Counted from the first letter of the stretch, positions 19,101 through 28,247 are shown. The stretch: 64,000 bases of DNA from Clostridiales bacterium (GCA_015055625.1 SVHU01000002.1:1-64000); one strand, 5' to 3'. Made by a program: numbers and translations. Notes: generated by a model from the sequence alone, not told the origin.

Positions 19101-21654
19101 TTCTGTAACCAATTGCGTTAATATTTATTTCGTAATCGTAGCCCTTTACCAATACAAGGAACGCCTCTCCTCCCTGAACAATCATATCGTAGTATCCTAA
19201 AGTGGGGTTAGACGATTTTATTACCGCAGTTGCTACAAGCGGTATTTCATCTTTGGTGTTGTTGTCATACACGCTAAAGCGCATATAAACAAGATTATTC
19301 GCATCGACTAACGAAGACGTGGAGTTAATTTCGGTATCTCCTTTAATATTACGGACAACGTATTTACCATAACTTGCATTTTGCTTTAAATCGTCGGTTA
19401 TATCATTTACTACGCCGTTAGTTGTTGCCGTAAGGGTTTCAATTTGTCTTAACTGCACTCCACTAAAATCGTTGTTGTTAAGAATTTTTTGTTTTTGCGA
19501 TGCACTAACGTTAGGTCTGGCGCTTTGATAAGATATCGTAAACTCGTTGTCGTCCGTATTGCTTACCGCAACCGTGCTAAACGACATCGTTATACTTGGA
19601 GTTTTTCCTTTTGTGATAACGTAAGCAAACCTAGACGTTATTTCCTTTGTGGACGTCGCGTCTAAAACCTCTACCGAATTGTTAATAAACTTAACACCGA
19701 TTGCGCTTGAAGCCATAATTCCCGGAGAAGTTCTGACGTTAAGTGTTGTTACAAGCTGACAATGAATAAGCTTATCATTTACAATATAGTAAATATATCC
19801 GTTATCAAAAATCGTTCTTACCCTTATTCTTCCGTCCATTACAGCAAACTCTGGCAAACTTATCATTTCGAGCCAACCATCCTTGTTTGTTGTATAAATT
19901 CTAGGACGAGCTAAAATAAATCCGTTTTTAAAGTCGTGTGTGTTTTCATTAATATCAAACTTAAGCGTCGTGTAATTTATCTCGGAGTTAAACACGGTTA
20001 TACCTGCGTTTGCCCCCTTCATCTCTTTTGTTACAACAATCTCGGTATTAAATTGATAATATTCGCCCGAAACGTTTTTAAAGAACGCAACTCTATCTCC
20101 GCCTTCTATAACCTCAGCTTCGTTTTCGTCAATCTTCCATCCTCGAGTTTTTGCAATACTGTACGAAGAGTCGCCTATAATCGAATTTTCGTCACTTACG
20201 TCCGCAAAACCGCTTGCGTTAAACTCTAAGAAATGATTAAGTTTTTGACTAATACTATTACTTGTTCCCGTAAAAGTAGGGATAAGATTGTAAGTAAAGT
20301 TTGCACCTTCCAATCTCTTGTAGTTGTAGCTAGGATAAATAAATACTTTTTCTGGAATTCCGTTTGTTGTATCTATTCTTAAATCCTGCCAAGTAATAAA
20401 AAATTCTACGTTCATTTGCGCGTATTTATTATTAAGGTTGGTGGTGTTTATCTCACCCTCTACAACCTTAGACACGCCTTTTACATTTACCCACGATGGG
20501 AATACGTTACGAGTATCGATTTCTACTTTGGGAACCTCAAATACGTTATAAGCGGTTACGTTTTCGCCCATAATATAAAACGTCCAAGATGTATTTTTGT
20601 AGTGATAATTAATACCCGTCCAATATACACCGCCATTATCCTTAGCAGTACCGAAGACGTATAAACCCTTTTCTGAGAATATGGTAGTTACAGACATTGT
20701 AATGGTGGGGGCATCGCTTATCGCGTTAACGTAATAAGTTTGCGTTTCCCATGCTTCCTTTTCACCTATTTCTCCGTCAATAAGATAACCATCAAGGTCA
20801 GGTCTTTCTCCATACGCTGCTTCTCTATCAGGTTCATATGCAGGAAGATCACTTCCGTCAATATATCCCACTTTGTTTTCCATCCACTTAGCATAAAGCG
20901 TAATTCGCTCGGATATAGGTGTGGAAAAATCGAACTCTTTCGTTCCCTCTGCATCAATATACCAACCCTCAAACTTATATCCCGTAACAACAGGATCAAG
21001 CTCGGGTTTTACCGCACATTGTCCGCTCTCTACGCTCTGATTTTCAGGTGGTGGTATAAGCGCTTCTTCGTTGTTAAGATCAAAGCTTACCGTAAGCACT
21101 TGAAGCCACTGTGCGTAAATTGTCATAGAAGACGTGGGAATAAAACTGTCAAAATCAATAAGATTTACCTTGTCGTTTTTATCTAGCGACCAGCCTAAGA
21201 ACTTCCAGCCGTTTGCGCTAAGATCGTCAGGTTTTGTTATTTTTCCGTCAGTTCCTGCGTCGATATACTGCTTTGCAGGAGCTCTTCCGTGACCGTTCCT
21301 GTCAAAAGTTATCGTATACGTACTCTCTTTTTCGCTCCACTTAGCGTATACGGTAGTATCGGAGCTAAGAGTTGTACCAAAGGTGTAAAGCTGATTAAAG
21401 TCATTATCAGTATACCAGCCCTCAAAGTTCCAACCACTCTCGGTAGGATTAGTAGGCTGAACAGTTACTTCGTCTTCTTTTAGTACTTGCTCCGTTATTT
21501 GAGTTCCGTGTCCGTTCATCTCAAAGCTGAGAGTATACGTAACGGGATCGGGCGTATCTTTTCCGCCGTCACCACCGTTGTCGCATGCTACAACTCCAAC
21601 TAAAAGTGCAAGAACAAGGATAAGAGAAAGGAATAAACTTTTAATTTTTTTCAT
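16180..21654 (-). CDS. Giant surface lipoprotein with InlB-type repeats and duplicated C-terminal modules
   Basis: The 1824-residue protein begins with a lipoprotein signal (LVGVVAC, Cys24) and a Gly/Asp-rich spacer. Three InlB B/Flg_new repeats follow (about 38-265), each ending in YAKW or YAQW. Next is a CBM9/DOMON-like region (about 275-450), long beta-rich stretches, and two copies of a unit. Each unit is a carboxypeptidase-regulatory-like fold plus a lectin-like module containing IIPAG-x-W-ADRINV (about 1190-1460 and 1545-1815). It is probably an anchored carbohydrate-binding adhesin that holds substrate for the GH43 enzyme, whose gene lies 14 bases upstream with AGGAGGT between. No catalytic motif is recognised. 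Confidence 0.85.
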   Translation of the reverse strand: MKKIKSLFLSLILVLALLVGVVACDNGGDGGKDTPDPVTYTLSFEMNGHGTQITEQVLKEDEVTVQPTNPTESGWNFEGWYTDNDFNQLYTFGTTLSSDTTVYAKWSEKESTYTITFDRNGHGRAPAKQYIDAGTDGKITKPDDLSANGWKFLGWSLDKNDKVNLIDFDSFIPTSSMTIYAQWLQVLTVSFDLNNEEALIPPPENQSVESGQCAVKPELDPVVTGYKFEGWYIDAEGTKEFDFSTPISERITLYAKWMENKVGYIDGSDLPAYEPDREAAYGERPDLDGYLIDGEIGEKEAWETQTYYVNAISDAPTITMSVTTIFSEKGLYVFGTAKDNGGVYWTGINYHYKNTSWTFYIMGENVTAYNVFEVPKVEIDTRNVFPSWVNVKGVSKVVEGEINTTNLNNKYAQMNVEFFITWQDLRIDTTNGIPEKVFIYPSYNYKRLEGANFTYNLIPTFTGTSNSISQKLNHFLEFNASGFADVSDENSIIGDSSYSIAKTRGWKIDENEAEVIEGGDRVAFFKNVSGEYYQFNTEIVVTKEMKGANAGITVFNSEINYTTLKFDINENTHDFKNGFILARPRIYTTNKDGWLEMISLPEFAVMDGRIRVRTIFDNGYIYYIVNDKLIHCQLVTTLNVRTSPGIMASSAIGVKFINNSVEVLDATSTKEITSRFAYVITKGKTPSITMSFSTVAVSNTDDNEFTISYQSARPNVSASQKQKILNNNDFSGVQLRQIETLTATTNGVVNDITDDLKQNASYGKYVVRNIKGDTEINSTSSLVDANNLVYMRFSVYDNNTKDEIPLVATAVIKSSNPTLGYYDMIVQGGEAFLVLVKGYDYEININAIGYRTYYLDKLVNVTENTTLDTIYMIPNIVGGTAYDEEGKMSFGSNPGNWNMTTESLGYVDMETGDTAFSPVYFSGKTVHEYQVVEINVANTINTGLNPVYEANPGAGFMFVDAKRSFSWIELAGNRIRVLHTNKGWNPTYINIPGSKGTVNILPTDPNNPETFYFTKFKVIKINSMAFCYVNDVFVTMVELYNLSGKCGVAISGHSSYYLSMRYKDYWIKVGDEAIKYAKDEVGVTLSMDDTCYDINEEYETDYNKPYINIEGLLSVNDGDAINQIGFPGQKITLSLTEHALIDTAYTVLLGDTKVILTETNPVATITLNQSMVGQMEISMLYSVSYTLSGKVEGKDGISVSSLSGTAQSADGKTEVQFTTGEDGSFLIALPEGIYYVRVEVEGFACETASVNLNKDVSNFLLTLHDSPIGGEVPGGTQKSSVGLSLGYGYKDDYVDIKGVYGKVVANGNVKYAINEGLMADFVFDYSYMRKEVVGVENETGAAIGISLYTNGTNEALTFFTGAVRIIPAGGTWADRINVGGCGNYNLQNFNEQIDFRIARRHNVFYMYYKKPTETEYHLAYEYESMNEEGASEVFLHNTNAQANSFLIWNMNVTKFDDDSVPSWFERDVAITNNTPELGTYSVSGGSVINGESKFALGDEITITFKPKDGYSVTYAKYNGKLVSVINNKYKFTVGNKGDTFEFSMDITPIPVTVKGVALLNGNPTTEALDIEILDMFGELIQTFKTSSDGSFERVINSGLYTFRIKKDGYACENKQLKLTESVEGIVLNSGTLPFGGDSANGVETYGYNYSDEKLTINGAYLNVKASTNVVYAFADTFTDFVYDFSHVRREVANVTNETNPGVGIIINTNGVNEHISFYSNAIRIIPAGKEWADRINVTNLNLPHSVQKYDYQIDFRIIRKNNVIYFYYKSPTETDYKFAYKYASQQVAGESSLKLWYSSSYAVDFYIFNVNVREIGANEFTDLP

Positions 21655-21668
21655 TTTAGTCTACCTCC

Positions 21669-24329
21669 TTATTCCTCATCCACCACTACGGGATTTCCCA
21701 TAATGTAGATATCCGAAAGCTTTACTACGTAGCGGTTGGAAGAGGTAAGAATAAGTTCTCCAACCTTGTCTTTTGCATCGATTGTAATAATAATTTCAGA
21801 TACAGTAATTTCGTTAAAGGTTGCCATAGCAGAGCCACCTTTACGCATTATCATATTAGCTTCGTCCCAGCCTTGATGATGAGGCTTGAGGTCTTTTATA
21901 TGGCAATATCCGTTATATTCTTTGCTTTCCGGATACCACGTAGGCTTCCTATCAAGCTTGAAAACTACCGATTCTATATTATTAAACGCGTAAACGTAAT
22001 CACGGCTGTTATAAATCATAATGTTGCGGATAGTTTGAGGAGTATCCCAAGAAAGCTTGAGTTTTAGCTGTCTTGTATCCTTATTTCCTACAACCTCGTA
22101 TTTAGACGACCATTTCTGATATGTAACCAAACCGTCGTTAGCGTACTTAGCAGTAGCTGTGTCGCCCTCAAGTATGGTAACAGTTGCGGTTTTTGCTACG
22201 TTTTTATAGCCTGTAAACACTTCGGGCTTTGGCTGAAGCGAATACGTTGCGCCGTTTCCGTACATTACGGGAACTATATCGTTCCAAGCAATATTGCTTC
22301 CGTCATCACCTTTGTGTTCTTTATCGTAATATCTGTGATTGCCTGTTTCGAAACATTCTAACATCCATTCTTCACCAGTCATTCCTTTTTTGTCAAGACC
22401 GGGAATATCGTCTATACTGCCTCTATAAAAATCGTCGGTATCATACTCTAATTGCTTTTCGATAAGAGAGCCGAAAGTTATCTGATCGTACTCGTAAAAC
22501 TCTACTCTGTCCATTGCAATTCCTCTACCCATAAACGCGCCTGAAGCATTATAGTTATATTCGGGATTGTGTAAGCAATGGTATACGCACCAAAGTTCGC
22601 CTTCTGCTTCTACAAAACAGTGGTGTCCGCACGCAGAAATTAAATCTCCACCTTCGTATTTATCAATACCGCTTGCAGGAGAATACTCGTACATTTTTAT
22701 AAACGGACCGTAAGGATTATCAGAAACTGCAACGTGTACCGCATAGTGTTTACTACCGTATCCAAACGGAGAGTAGGTGAGATAATACCAACCATCGTGC
22801 TGCATCATAAACGCGCCTTCGTTTACACCGCCTTCTTTTTCGTCAATATCATTGAGGTAAAATCCTCTTACTCCGTTAATAGGATATGATACGTCAAAGA
22901 AGTGATAGTTTGACGATCCGTCGGGATCGGAATGTTTTGCCCAATCCAAATCTTCGGAAACTTCGGGATCGTAATACACAATAGAGTACGAGGGGGCTAA
23001 TACGTGAGTAAGTGTACTCCAATCTGGGGAAAGCCAATCTTTCATTCTCATTACCCAAACGTTTTGATCTGCGTGAAGAGTACTTGCGTGAGAGGTAAAG
23101 TAGGTGTAGAATTCGCCTCTGTCGTTACTAAATACGTGCATATCCATTGCAGGCCATGTAGCTCTGTCCTCTATATTACAGTTTGGATACGCTTCTATAA
23201 TTTCCTCGTGAAAATACGGCACGTTAACAGGGGGAGTATATATGGTTACCGCATCACCGTTAAGGTTTAAAAACTCGCCTTTCTTACTAAGATATGTAAG
23301 CATTTCGCCTTTAAGCGAATTTTTCTCGACGCTTCCATCAAACAAGTCATCGCGGTATACTGCAACGCTCTTTACAACGTCATTGCCGTTTTCGTCCTTT
23401 TCGGTAATTTGCTCGGTATAAACAGTTCCGTCCTCATTATATTTTGCAAGGTACTGATAATACGTTTCGGCAGTAAGAAGTCTATACGGTCCTTCGGGAT
23501 TATCCGCAATTCCTAACGTAAGATACATATTGTCCCACTGGCTAGCGTCGTTCGAAATCTTGCTATTAGTCGCATAATCCGAACGCATGCTTGAATGTGG
23601 ATTGTACTGTGTAAACTCATTTCCGTCTTTGGATGCGGACGAGAATGCAAGAAGATACATTCCGCTAACAGGATCGCGCTTATACTCGGGCGCCCACGTT
23701 TGAGCAGCTCCACCACCCTGCCAGGTAGTATTCGTTCCCAGATATGCGTATCCGTCAAGAGCGCCTACGTTTACCCAGTTATTCATATCCTTACTTTTGC
23801 TGAGGTTATACGCAGCCCACGCAGCTTCGGGATATTTTTGCTTGGTAGATGCGGTAAGCACAGTAGTACGTTCGCTACCGGTAAGATAGAACTGCTTTCC
23901 GTATCTGTCTATCCAATCCTGAAGCGTTCCACGTTCTTTAACCCACTCGTCCACAGCCTCTTGTCCAAACTGAGCTTGTCTTGCGATGTGTTTATTATAA
24001 GTATCAGTAATATCTTCTATGGAAACGTAAAGCACGGAAGGATCTCTTCCGTTTACTTTTTGATCGTTAAGATAATACAAATTCTCGTCATAGAACGCAA
24101 AGCTGTCGTTTTCTCTATCAAGTCCGCTATCATGGGGTAAGGGAAAACCTGCGGTTAGTCCAACTTCCGTTTCGCTTTCCACGCTTACCACAGTATCGGA
24201 AACATCGCTTGCAACAGGCGTTTTGATTTCCGTTTGCACAGTTGGCGCAGCAGAACAACCTATCGACGACATTCCTGCCATTATCAATGCAACAAATGAA
24301 ATAAAAAGTCGTTTGATTTTTTTCATCAT
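21669..24329 (-). CDS. GH43-like lipoprotein with C-terminal discoidin-like domain
   Basis: The 886-residue protein starts with a lipobox (SSIGC), so it is exported and lipid-anchored. The five-bladed propeller of GH43 is suggested by GRDPSVLYVS (base Asp, near residue 97), a DPDGSSNYHFFDVSYP stretch, and the probable acid Glu in VNEGAFMMQHDGWYY. The motif HHCFVEAEGELWCVYH belongs to a later blade. The last ~170 residues look like an F5/8 type C domain. GH43 enzymes attack arabinan, xylan or related side chains; the exact substrate is unclear. A promoter with a TGTCC-repeat operator is at 24360-24425. It forms an operon with the giant lipoprotein. Confidence 0.85.
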   Translation of the reverse strand: MMKKIKRLFISFVALIMAGMSSIGCSAAPTVQTEIKTPVASDVSDTVVSVESETEVGLTAGFPLPHDSGLDRENDSFAFYDENLYYLNDQKVNGRDPSVLYVSIEDITDTYNKHIARQAQFGQEAVDEWVKERGTLQDWIDRYGKQFYLTGSERTTVLTASTKQKYPEAAWAAYNLSKSKDMNNWVNVGALDGYAYLGTNTTWQGGGAAQTWAPEYKRDPVSGMYLLAFSSASKDGNEFTQYNPHSSMRSDYATNSKISNDASQWDNMYLTLGIADNPEGPYRLLTAETYYQYLAKYNEDGTVYTEQITEKDENGNDVVKSVAVYRDDLFDGSVEKNSLKGEMLTYLSKKGEFLNLNGDAVTIYTPPVNVPYFHEEIIEAYPNCNIEDRATWPAMDMHVFSNDRGEFYTYFTSHASTLHADQNVWVMRMKDWLSPDWSTLTHVLAPSYSIVYYDPEVSEDLDWAKHSDPDGSSNYHFFDVSYPINGVRGFYLNDIDEKEGGVNEGAFMMQHDGWYYLTYSPFGYGSKHYAVHVAVSDNPYGPFIKMYEYSPASGIDKYEGGDLISACGHHCFVEAEGELWCVYHCLHNPEYNYNASGAFMGRGIAMDRVEFYEYDQITFGSLIEKQLEYDTDDFYRGSIDDIPGLDKKGMTGEEWMLECFETGNHRYYDKEHKGDDGSNIAWNDIVPVMYGNGATYSLQPKPEVFTGYKNVAKTATVTILEGDTATAKYANDGLVTYQKWSSKYEVVGNKDTRQLKLKLSWDTPQTIRNIMIYNSRDYVYAFNNIESVVFKLDRKPTWYPESKEYNGYCHIKDLKPHHQGWDEANMIMRKGGSAMATFNEITVSEIIITIDAKDKVGELILTSSNRYVVKLSDIYIMGNPVVVDEE

Positions 24330-24359
24330 TTTATGCTCCTTTTTTTTGTTCGTAACTAT

Positions 24360-24425
24360 ATTATACTACATTCAACAAAAAAATTCAATAGCTAAATTGG
24401 ACAAAAAGATGTCAATTTCGGACAT
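24360..24425 (-). promoter_or_regulatory. Promoter and operator of GH43-lipoprotein operon
   Basis: On the minus strand TTGAAT (24388-24383) and TATAAT (24365-24360) are 17 bp apart. Upstream, two TGTCC half-sites (plus-strand GGACA at 24399 and 24420) lie 21 bp apart, two helical turns, as expected for AraC-type activator binding. The first is part of GGACAAAAAG, shared with sites at 13684 and 26375. Confidence 0.6.
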
Positions 24426-24455
24426 TATTGAACTTTTTTTTAATTACACATAATA

Positions 24456-24493
24456 AAGACTGCGAGCGCACGCGCGTGAGCACTCACAGTCTT
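24456..24493. terminator. Terminator of SDR-Gfo/Idh operon
   Basis: AAGACTG and CAGTCTT enclose a further GC-rich palindromic centre. It lies past the stop of the oxidoreductase gene at 24526. The T tract on the minus strand is short. Confidence 0.6.
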
Positions 24494-24525
24494 ATGTCTT
24501 TTTTAAGGTTACGATTTAGTATATT

Positions 24526-25506
24526 TTAATACGGTTTATACACTTTTTCGATTGCCTTAAGGGATTTAGTCGCTTCGTCGATACTGCATTTCATGGGTTT
24601 ATTTTGCATGGTTAGATCTAAAAATTCGCTATCTTCTGCAACAAACATATCGTTACGCTGAGTTTGCATTTTTTCTTCTACCCACACTCCCTTTCTCTTT
24701 TCGTAAATGCGTATAGTTGCCTCGTCCCAGGAGGAAAACTCAATAGTTATGACGCCACCCACTCCAATCAGCTCCATCATTCTGCGTCTTGGCGTTTGAA
24801 AAAGATCAAGGTGCACGGTTGCTACGCACTTGTTTTCAAACTTAAGTAAAAGCTCTACGGTATCGGGACTTTCAAACTCATAGTCGCTAAACGGTCCGTA
24901 TACGCCGTAAGTTTCGCACACGCTTTGACCAGAAAACCATATTGCAAGATCTAAATCGTGCACAAGCTCAAATGCTCCCGAATACTTAGACAGATACATT
25001 TCTTTATACTCCGGATGAATGGACGGGAAATCCTCTCCTACCATTGCGCGAATGGAAACAAGACGCCCGATTGTACCGTTTTCAAGCATACGTTTTACCT
25101 TTTTCATTGCATCGTGGTATCTGAAGCAAAAGCCTACCATTACTTGTTTTCCACATTCTGCCATAGTTTTTTTAAGCTCTTCAATGCCTTCTGACGAATT
25201 GGAAAGCGGTTTTTCAATGAACACGTGAGCGCCGTTTTTTAAGGCTTGAATTGCCATAGGGATATGCATTTTAGTAGGGGTGAGAATAAATACGGCGAAA
25301 GGCTTTTGCTCAAGTCCTTTTTCGTAGCTTTGCGCAACTTTCAGGTCGGGGTATTTGTCTGTTACCGCTTTTACGTACGCTTCGTTTGGGTCGCAAACAA
25401 TGATATTGCCCACTCCAATTTGTTTCAGTATATCAATATGGCGCTTACCTATTGCGCCACAGCCTGCAACCAGCACGCTTAAGTTGTGATAATTACTTAC
25501 TTCCAT
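24526..25506 (-). CDS. Gfo/Idh/MocA family NAD(P)-dependent oxidoreductase
   Basis: The 326-residue protein opens with a Rossmann motif (VLVAGCGAIGKRHIDIL) and has the family's EKPL segment near residue 95, where the Lys takes part in catalysis, followed by the open beta-sheet substrate domain. Family members oxidise sugars, inositols or glycosides at a ring hydroxyl. It overlaps the preceding SDR gene by ten bases (ATGGAAGTAA), so the two are translationally coupled. A terminator follows. The substrate cannot be named from sequence. Confidence 0.88.
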   Translation of the reverse strand: MEVSNYHNLSVLVAGCGAIGKRHIDILKQIGVGNIIVCDPNEAYVKAVTDKYPDLKVAQSYEKGLEQKPFAVFILTPTKMHIPMAIQALKNGAHVFIEKPLSNSSEGIEELKKTMAECGKQVMVGFCFRYHDAMKKVKRMLENGTIGRLVSIRAMVGEDFPSIHPEYKEMYLSKYSGAFELVHDLDLAIWFSGQSVCETYGVYGPFSDYEFESPDTVELLLKFENKCVATVHLDLFQTPRRRMMELIGVGGVITIEFSSWDEATIRIYEKRKGVWVEEKMQTQRNDMFVAEDSEFLDLTMQNKPMKCSIDEATKSLKAIEKVYKPY

Positions 25507-26303
25507 ATAGAAAAACCTCCGTCTACCAAGATGTTTTGTCCCGTAATATAATTACCCGCGTCAGAAGCAAGCAAAAGCGCTATACCCTTGATATCCTCGC
25601 CAATCTTTCCCATTCTGCCAAGAGGTGTTTCTTCGCTGTAAAGTCGCACAAACTCAGGCGAAAGCTCGCCCTTGTCAAAACCTCCGGGGGAAATACTGTT
25701 TACACAAATTCCGCTGGGGGATAAAAGTCCTGCAAGGTCGCGAGTCGCGCTGATAACTCCACCTTTTGCCGCTGAATAATCAATGGGTTGTTGCATTTTC
25801 TTAGCCTTATAATACATAGCTCTATCTCTACCGACAACGCCTGCAATAGAGCCAAGATTAATAATTTTTCCGCTTCCCCTGTCTATCATATGCTTTGCAA
25901 CCGCCTTTGAGCAATACAACATTCCAGTAAGATTTACATCTATCATATCCTTGATTACAAGCGGATCTCTATCCACTATATACCCCTCGCTAGCGCCCGA
26001 TCCACCACCTGCGTTGTTCACTAAAATATCAATACGTCCTGTTGTTTTTAGGACGTAATCAACTGCATTTTGCACGCTGAGATAGTCCTTTTGATCGAGA
26101 GCTACGGTATACGTTTTAATGCCATACGCTTCGCTTATTTCCTTAGCTACGCTCTTTACACTCTCTTCGTTTCGTGAGGATATAACAATCGTAGCGCCAG
26201 CTTCTGCCAACGCGCACGCGATATCATAACCAAGACCTTGCCTAGCTCCGGTAATAAGAGCAACCTTACCATCCAATCGCAACATGTCAAATACTTTTCT
26301 CAT
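25497..26303 (-). CDS. Short-chain dehydrogenase/reductase
   Basis: The 268-residue protein has the classical SDR marks: ALITGARQGLGYDIA coenzyme loop near residue 15, NNAGGG near 95, a catalytic Ser in NLGSIAG and YSAAK with catalytic Tyr and Lys near residue 175. The basic residue after the second beta strand (SSRNEES) suggests NADP(H). GGAGAAAG precedes the ATG. It heads a two-gene operon with the Gfo/Idh oxidoreductase and is divergent from the AraC gene at 26473. Together the pair could interconvert a sugar or sugar acid through a keto intermediate. Confidence 0.9.
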   Translation of the reverse strand: MRKVFDMLRLDGKVALITGARQGLGYDIACALAEAGATIVISSRNEESVKSVAKEISEAYGIKTYTVALDQKDYLSVQNAVDYVLKTTGRIDILVNNAGGGSGASEGYIVDRDPLVIKDMIDVNLTGMLYCSKAVAKHMIDRGSGKIINLGSIAGVVGRDRAMYYKAKKMQQPIDYSAAKGGVISATRDLAGLLSPSGICVNSISPGGFDKGELSPEFVRLYSEETPLGRMGKIGEDIKGIALLLASDAGNYITGQNILVDGGFSIWK

Positions 26304-26374
26304 AACTTTCTCCTTTTTTGTTTATATTGCATTAATATTTTAGCATTACTTTTTTATAATATCTATATTAAAAC

Positions 26375-26454
26375 GGACAAAAAGAATATTATATGACCGC
26401 TCAGAGTAATTTTTTACATGTTTTTATTGACAAACGGACATAAATATTGATAGA
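26375..26454. promoter_or_regulatory. Intergenic operator region, SDR / AraC divergence
   Basis: ACGGACA occurs twice on the plus strand (GGACA at 26375 and 26436), the first as GGACAAAAAGAATAT, nearly identical to the site at 13684. A plus-strand TTGACA at 26428 with TAGAAT 18 bp downstream would drive the AraC gene and overlaps the second site, which suits autoregulation. Confidence 0.55.
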
Positions 26455-26472
26455 ATAATAATTGGAGGAGTT

Positions 26473-27354
26473 ATGGACACTATTAAAAACGAATATTTAA
26501 CCGAGGAATACAAGGCTTTGCATCCTCTACAAATTACAACGTGTATAGAAAACGTTAAGTTTGTCTGTTTTGTGGATGAAACCTTTTCTAAAGCGCACCC
26601 CACACCACCGCTAAAACAGCTTGACAGATTGCACTTTCACTCTTATTACGAGCTGTTTTGTGTAAGCGAGGGAAGTTTGAAAATAAAGTTTGAAAATACC
26701 GAAAGCATCATAAAAGAGGGCGAAACGGTAATTATCGCGCCTTCGGTTTTACACCGAAGTTTTATCGAAAGCAACAACGTTAAGCGGTATAATCTTAATT
26801 TTGTAATGGAAAAAACCAACGTTAAAAGCGATTTCGATTTGTTCAAAATTCTATCTTCCGCGCTTGTTTATCCACTTTATTACAGCGTAGACAAAAACAT
26901 TGAAACTGCGCTAAAAAAAATGTCAGAGTGCATTAAAACTAACGAACGTATTGCATTTTCTTTGCATTTTCACGAAATAATTAACGCAATCATATCTAAA
27001 CACAGCGGGCAAGTTGTGGATATTATTCGAGAAAACAGCGAAAGCAGAATATACAAAATTCATCACGTAATAAACCTGCACTATATGGACGATATAAGCG
27101 TTTCGGATATTGCTAAGATGCTGTTTTTAAGCGAAAGACAAATACGAAGAATAATTAAAAAATATCACTCTTGCACGTTTTCTGAGCTTATTTGCAAGAT
27201 GCGCATGAAAGCTGCTTACGAACTTCTTACTACAACCGATATGAAAATCTCAGAAATTGCAATAAGGGTGGGGTATAACTCTCTTAGCGGTTTTTACTCT
27301 GCTTTCAAAAGCGAATACGGAAATCTCCCGCTTTACGTAAGGAAAAACAAATAA
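26473..27354 (+). CDS. AraC-family transcriptional regulator
   Basis: The 293-residue protein has a cupin-type N-terminal domain with the HFHSYYELF motif near residue 57 and a C-terminal double helix-turn-helix (about 195-293; SDIAKMLFLSERQIRRIIKK and VGYNSLSGFYSAFKSEYG). GGAGGAG precedes the ATG. It is divergent from the SDR-Gfo/Idh operon and likely controls it. The shared GGACAAAAAG sites suggest that it or the regulator at 12799 also acts on the GH2 and GH43 promoters. A terminator follows at 27353. Confidence 0.9.
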   Translation: MDTIKNEYLTEEYKALHPLQITTCIENVKFVCFVDETFSKAHPTPPLKQLDRLHFHSYYELFCVSEGSLKIKFENTESIIKEGETVIIAPSVLHRSFIESNNVKRYNLNFVMEKTNVKSDFDLFKILSSALVYPLYYSVDKNIETALKKMSECIKTNERIAFSLHFHEIINAIISKHSGQVVDIIRENSESRIYKIHHVINLHYMDDISVSDIAKMLFLSERQIRRIIKKYHSCTFSELICKMRMKAAYELLTTTDMKISEIAIRVGYNSLSGFYSAFKSEYGNLPLYVRKNK

Positions 27355-27393
27355 AAAAATTCTCCGACTATCAATAAATAAGTCGGAGTTTTT
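27353..27393. terminator. Terminator after AraC gene, shared with aldolase gene
   Basis: An A-run with CTCCGACT pairs with AGTCGGAG and a T-run. It lies between convergent genes and could serve both. Confidence 0.8.
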
Positions 27394-27408
27394 AAGTTTT
27401 AATTATTT

Positions 27409-28236
27409 TTAGGCGCGGTTATTTGAACCAAAGAGCATAATTTTATTTTTTACTACGTTTTTTATAGCTTCTACCTTTTGCTCTCTTACCTCTAAGTATG
27501 AGCCTTGCGCTGAGCGAATAGCGGAAAGACCAGCTAAACACATATCGGTAAAGATATTCACTTTTGCAATACCACTTGATATTGTGTTCTTAAAATCGTC
27601 ATCGCTAAGTCCACTACCACCGTGAAGAACAAGCGGAACTTCTACCTGATTTCGAATTGCTTTTAACCTGTCTATATCAAGCTTTGGCTTACTTTTATAA
27701 GCGCCGTGAGCAGTACCAATTGCAACGGCAAGCGCGTCTACTCCAGTCTTTTTAATAAAGTCTACCGCCTCTTGAGGGGTTGTGTACATATCGCTAGCTT
27801 CGCCGTCATTATTTTCAGCCTCGCCTACGTGTCCAATCTCTCCCTCAACAGTTATTCCTCTTGCATGCGCAATTTCCACCATTTTTTTAGTGCGTGCTAT
27901 ATTTTGCTCCATATCACCACCAGAGCCATCAAACATAATGGACGTAAAGCCAAGGTCCATAGCTTCCATACATCTCTCTTCGGTAAGTCCGTGATCATAG
28001 TGAACAACGACCGGCACGCTTGCTCTTTTAGCGGCAGATATTACAGAAGGTGCTATAAGCTTAAGCTCTCCATATGGAAGCAAAACCTCAGCTGTTCCAA
28101 TAATTACGGGCGAACGAAGTTCTTCCGCTGCGGATATGACCGCCTCCAGCATATCGGTATCAATCGTGTTGAAAAGCCCCACCGCATAACCGTTTTTTTG
28201 CGCGTCTTTTAGTACTTTATCTAAATTTACCAGCAT
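27409..28236 (-). CDS. Class II ketose-bisphosphate aldolase
   Basis: The 275-residue zinc enzyme has the class II signature: HYDHGL near residue 81 with the first zinc His and catalytic Asp, then GEIGHVG with Glu, AIGTAHGAYK and LVLHGGSGL with the other zinc His residues. It splits a ketose 1,6-bisphosphate or an analogue into DHAP and an aldehyde. Relatives include tagatose-bisphosphate aldolase (GatY/KbaY) and IolJ. It follows the PfkB-type kinase gene by 11 bases with AAGGAG between, so kinase then aldolase form a two-step module. The sugar is not determined by sequence. Confidence 0.88.
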   Translation of the reverse strand: MLVNLDKVLKDAQKNGYAVGLFNTIDTDMLEAVISAAEELRSPVIIGTAEVLLPYGELKLIAPSVISAAKRASVPVVVHYDHGLTEERCMEAMDLGFTSIMFDGSGGDMEQNIARTKKMVEIAHARGITVEGEIGHVGEAENNDGEASDMYTTPQEAVDFIKKTGVDALAVAIGTAHGAYKSKPKLDIDRLKAIRNQVEVPLVLHGGSGLSDDDFKNTISSGIAKVNIFTDMCLAGLSAIRSAQGSYLEVREQKVEAIKNVVKNKIMLFGSNNRA

Positions 28237-28247
28237 AGTTCTTCTCC

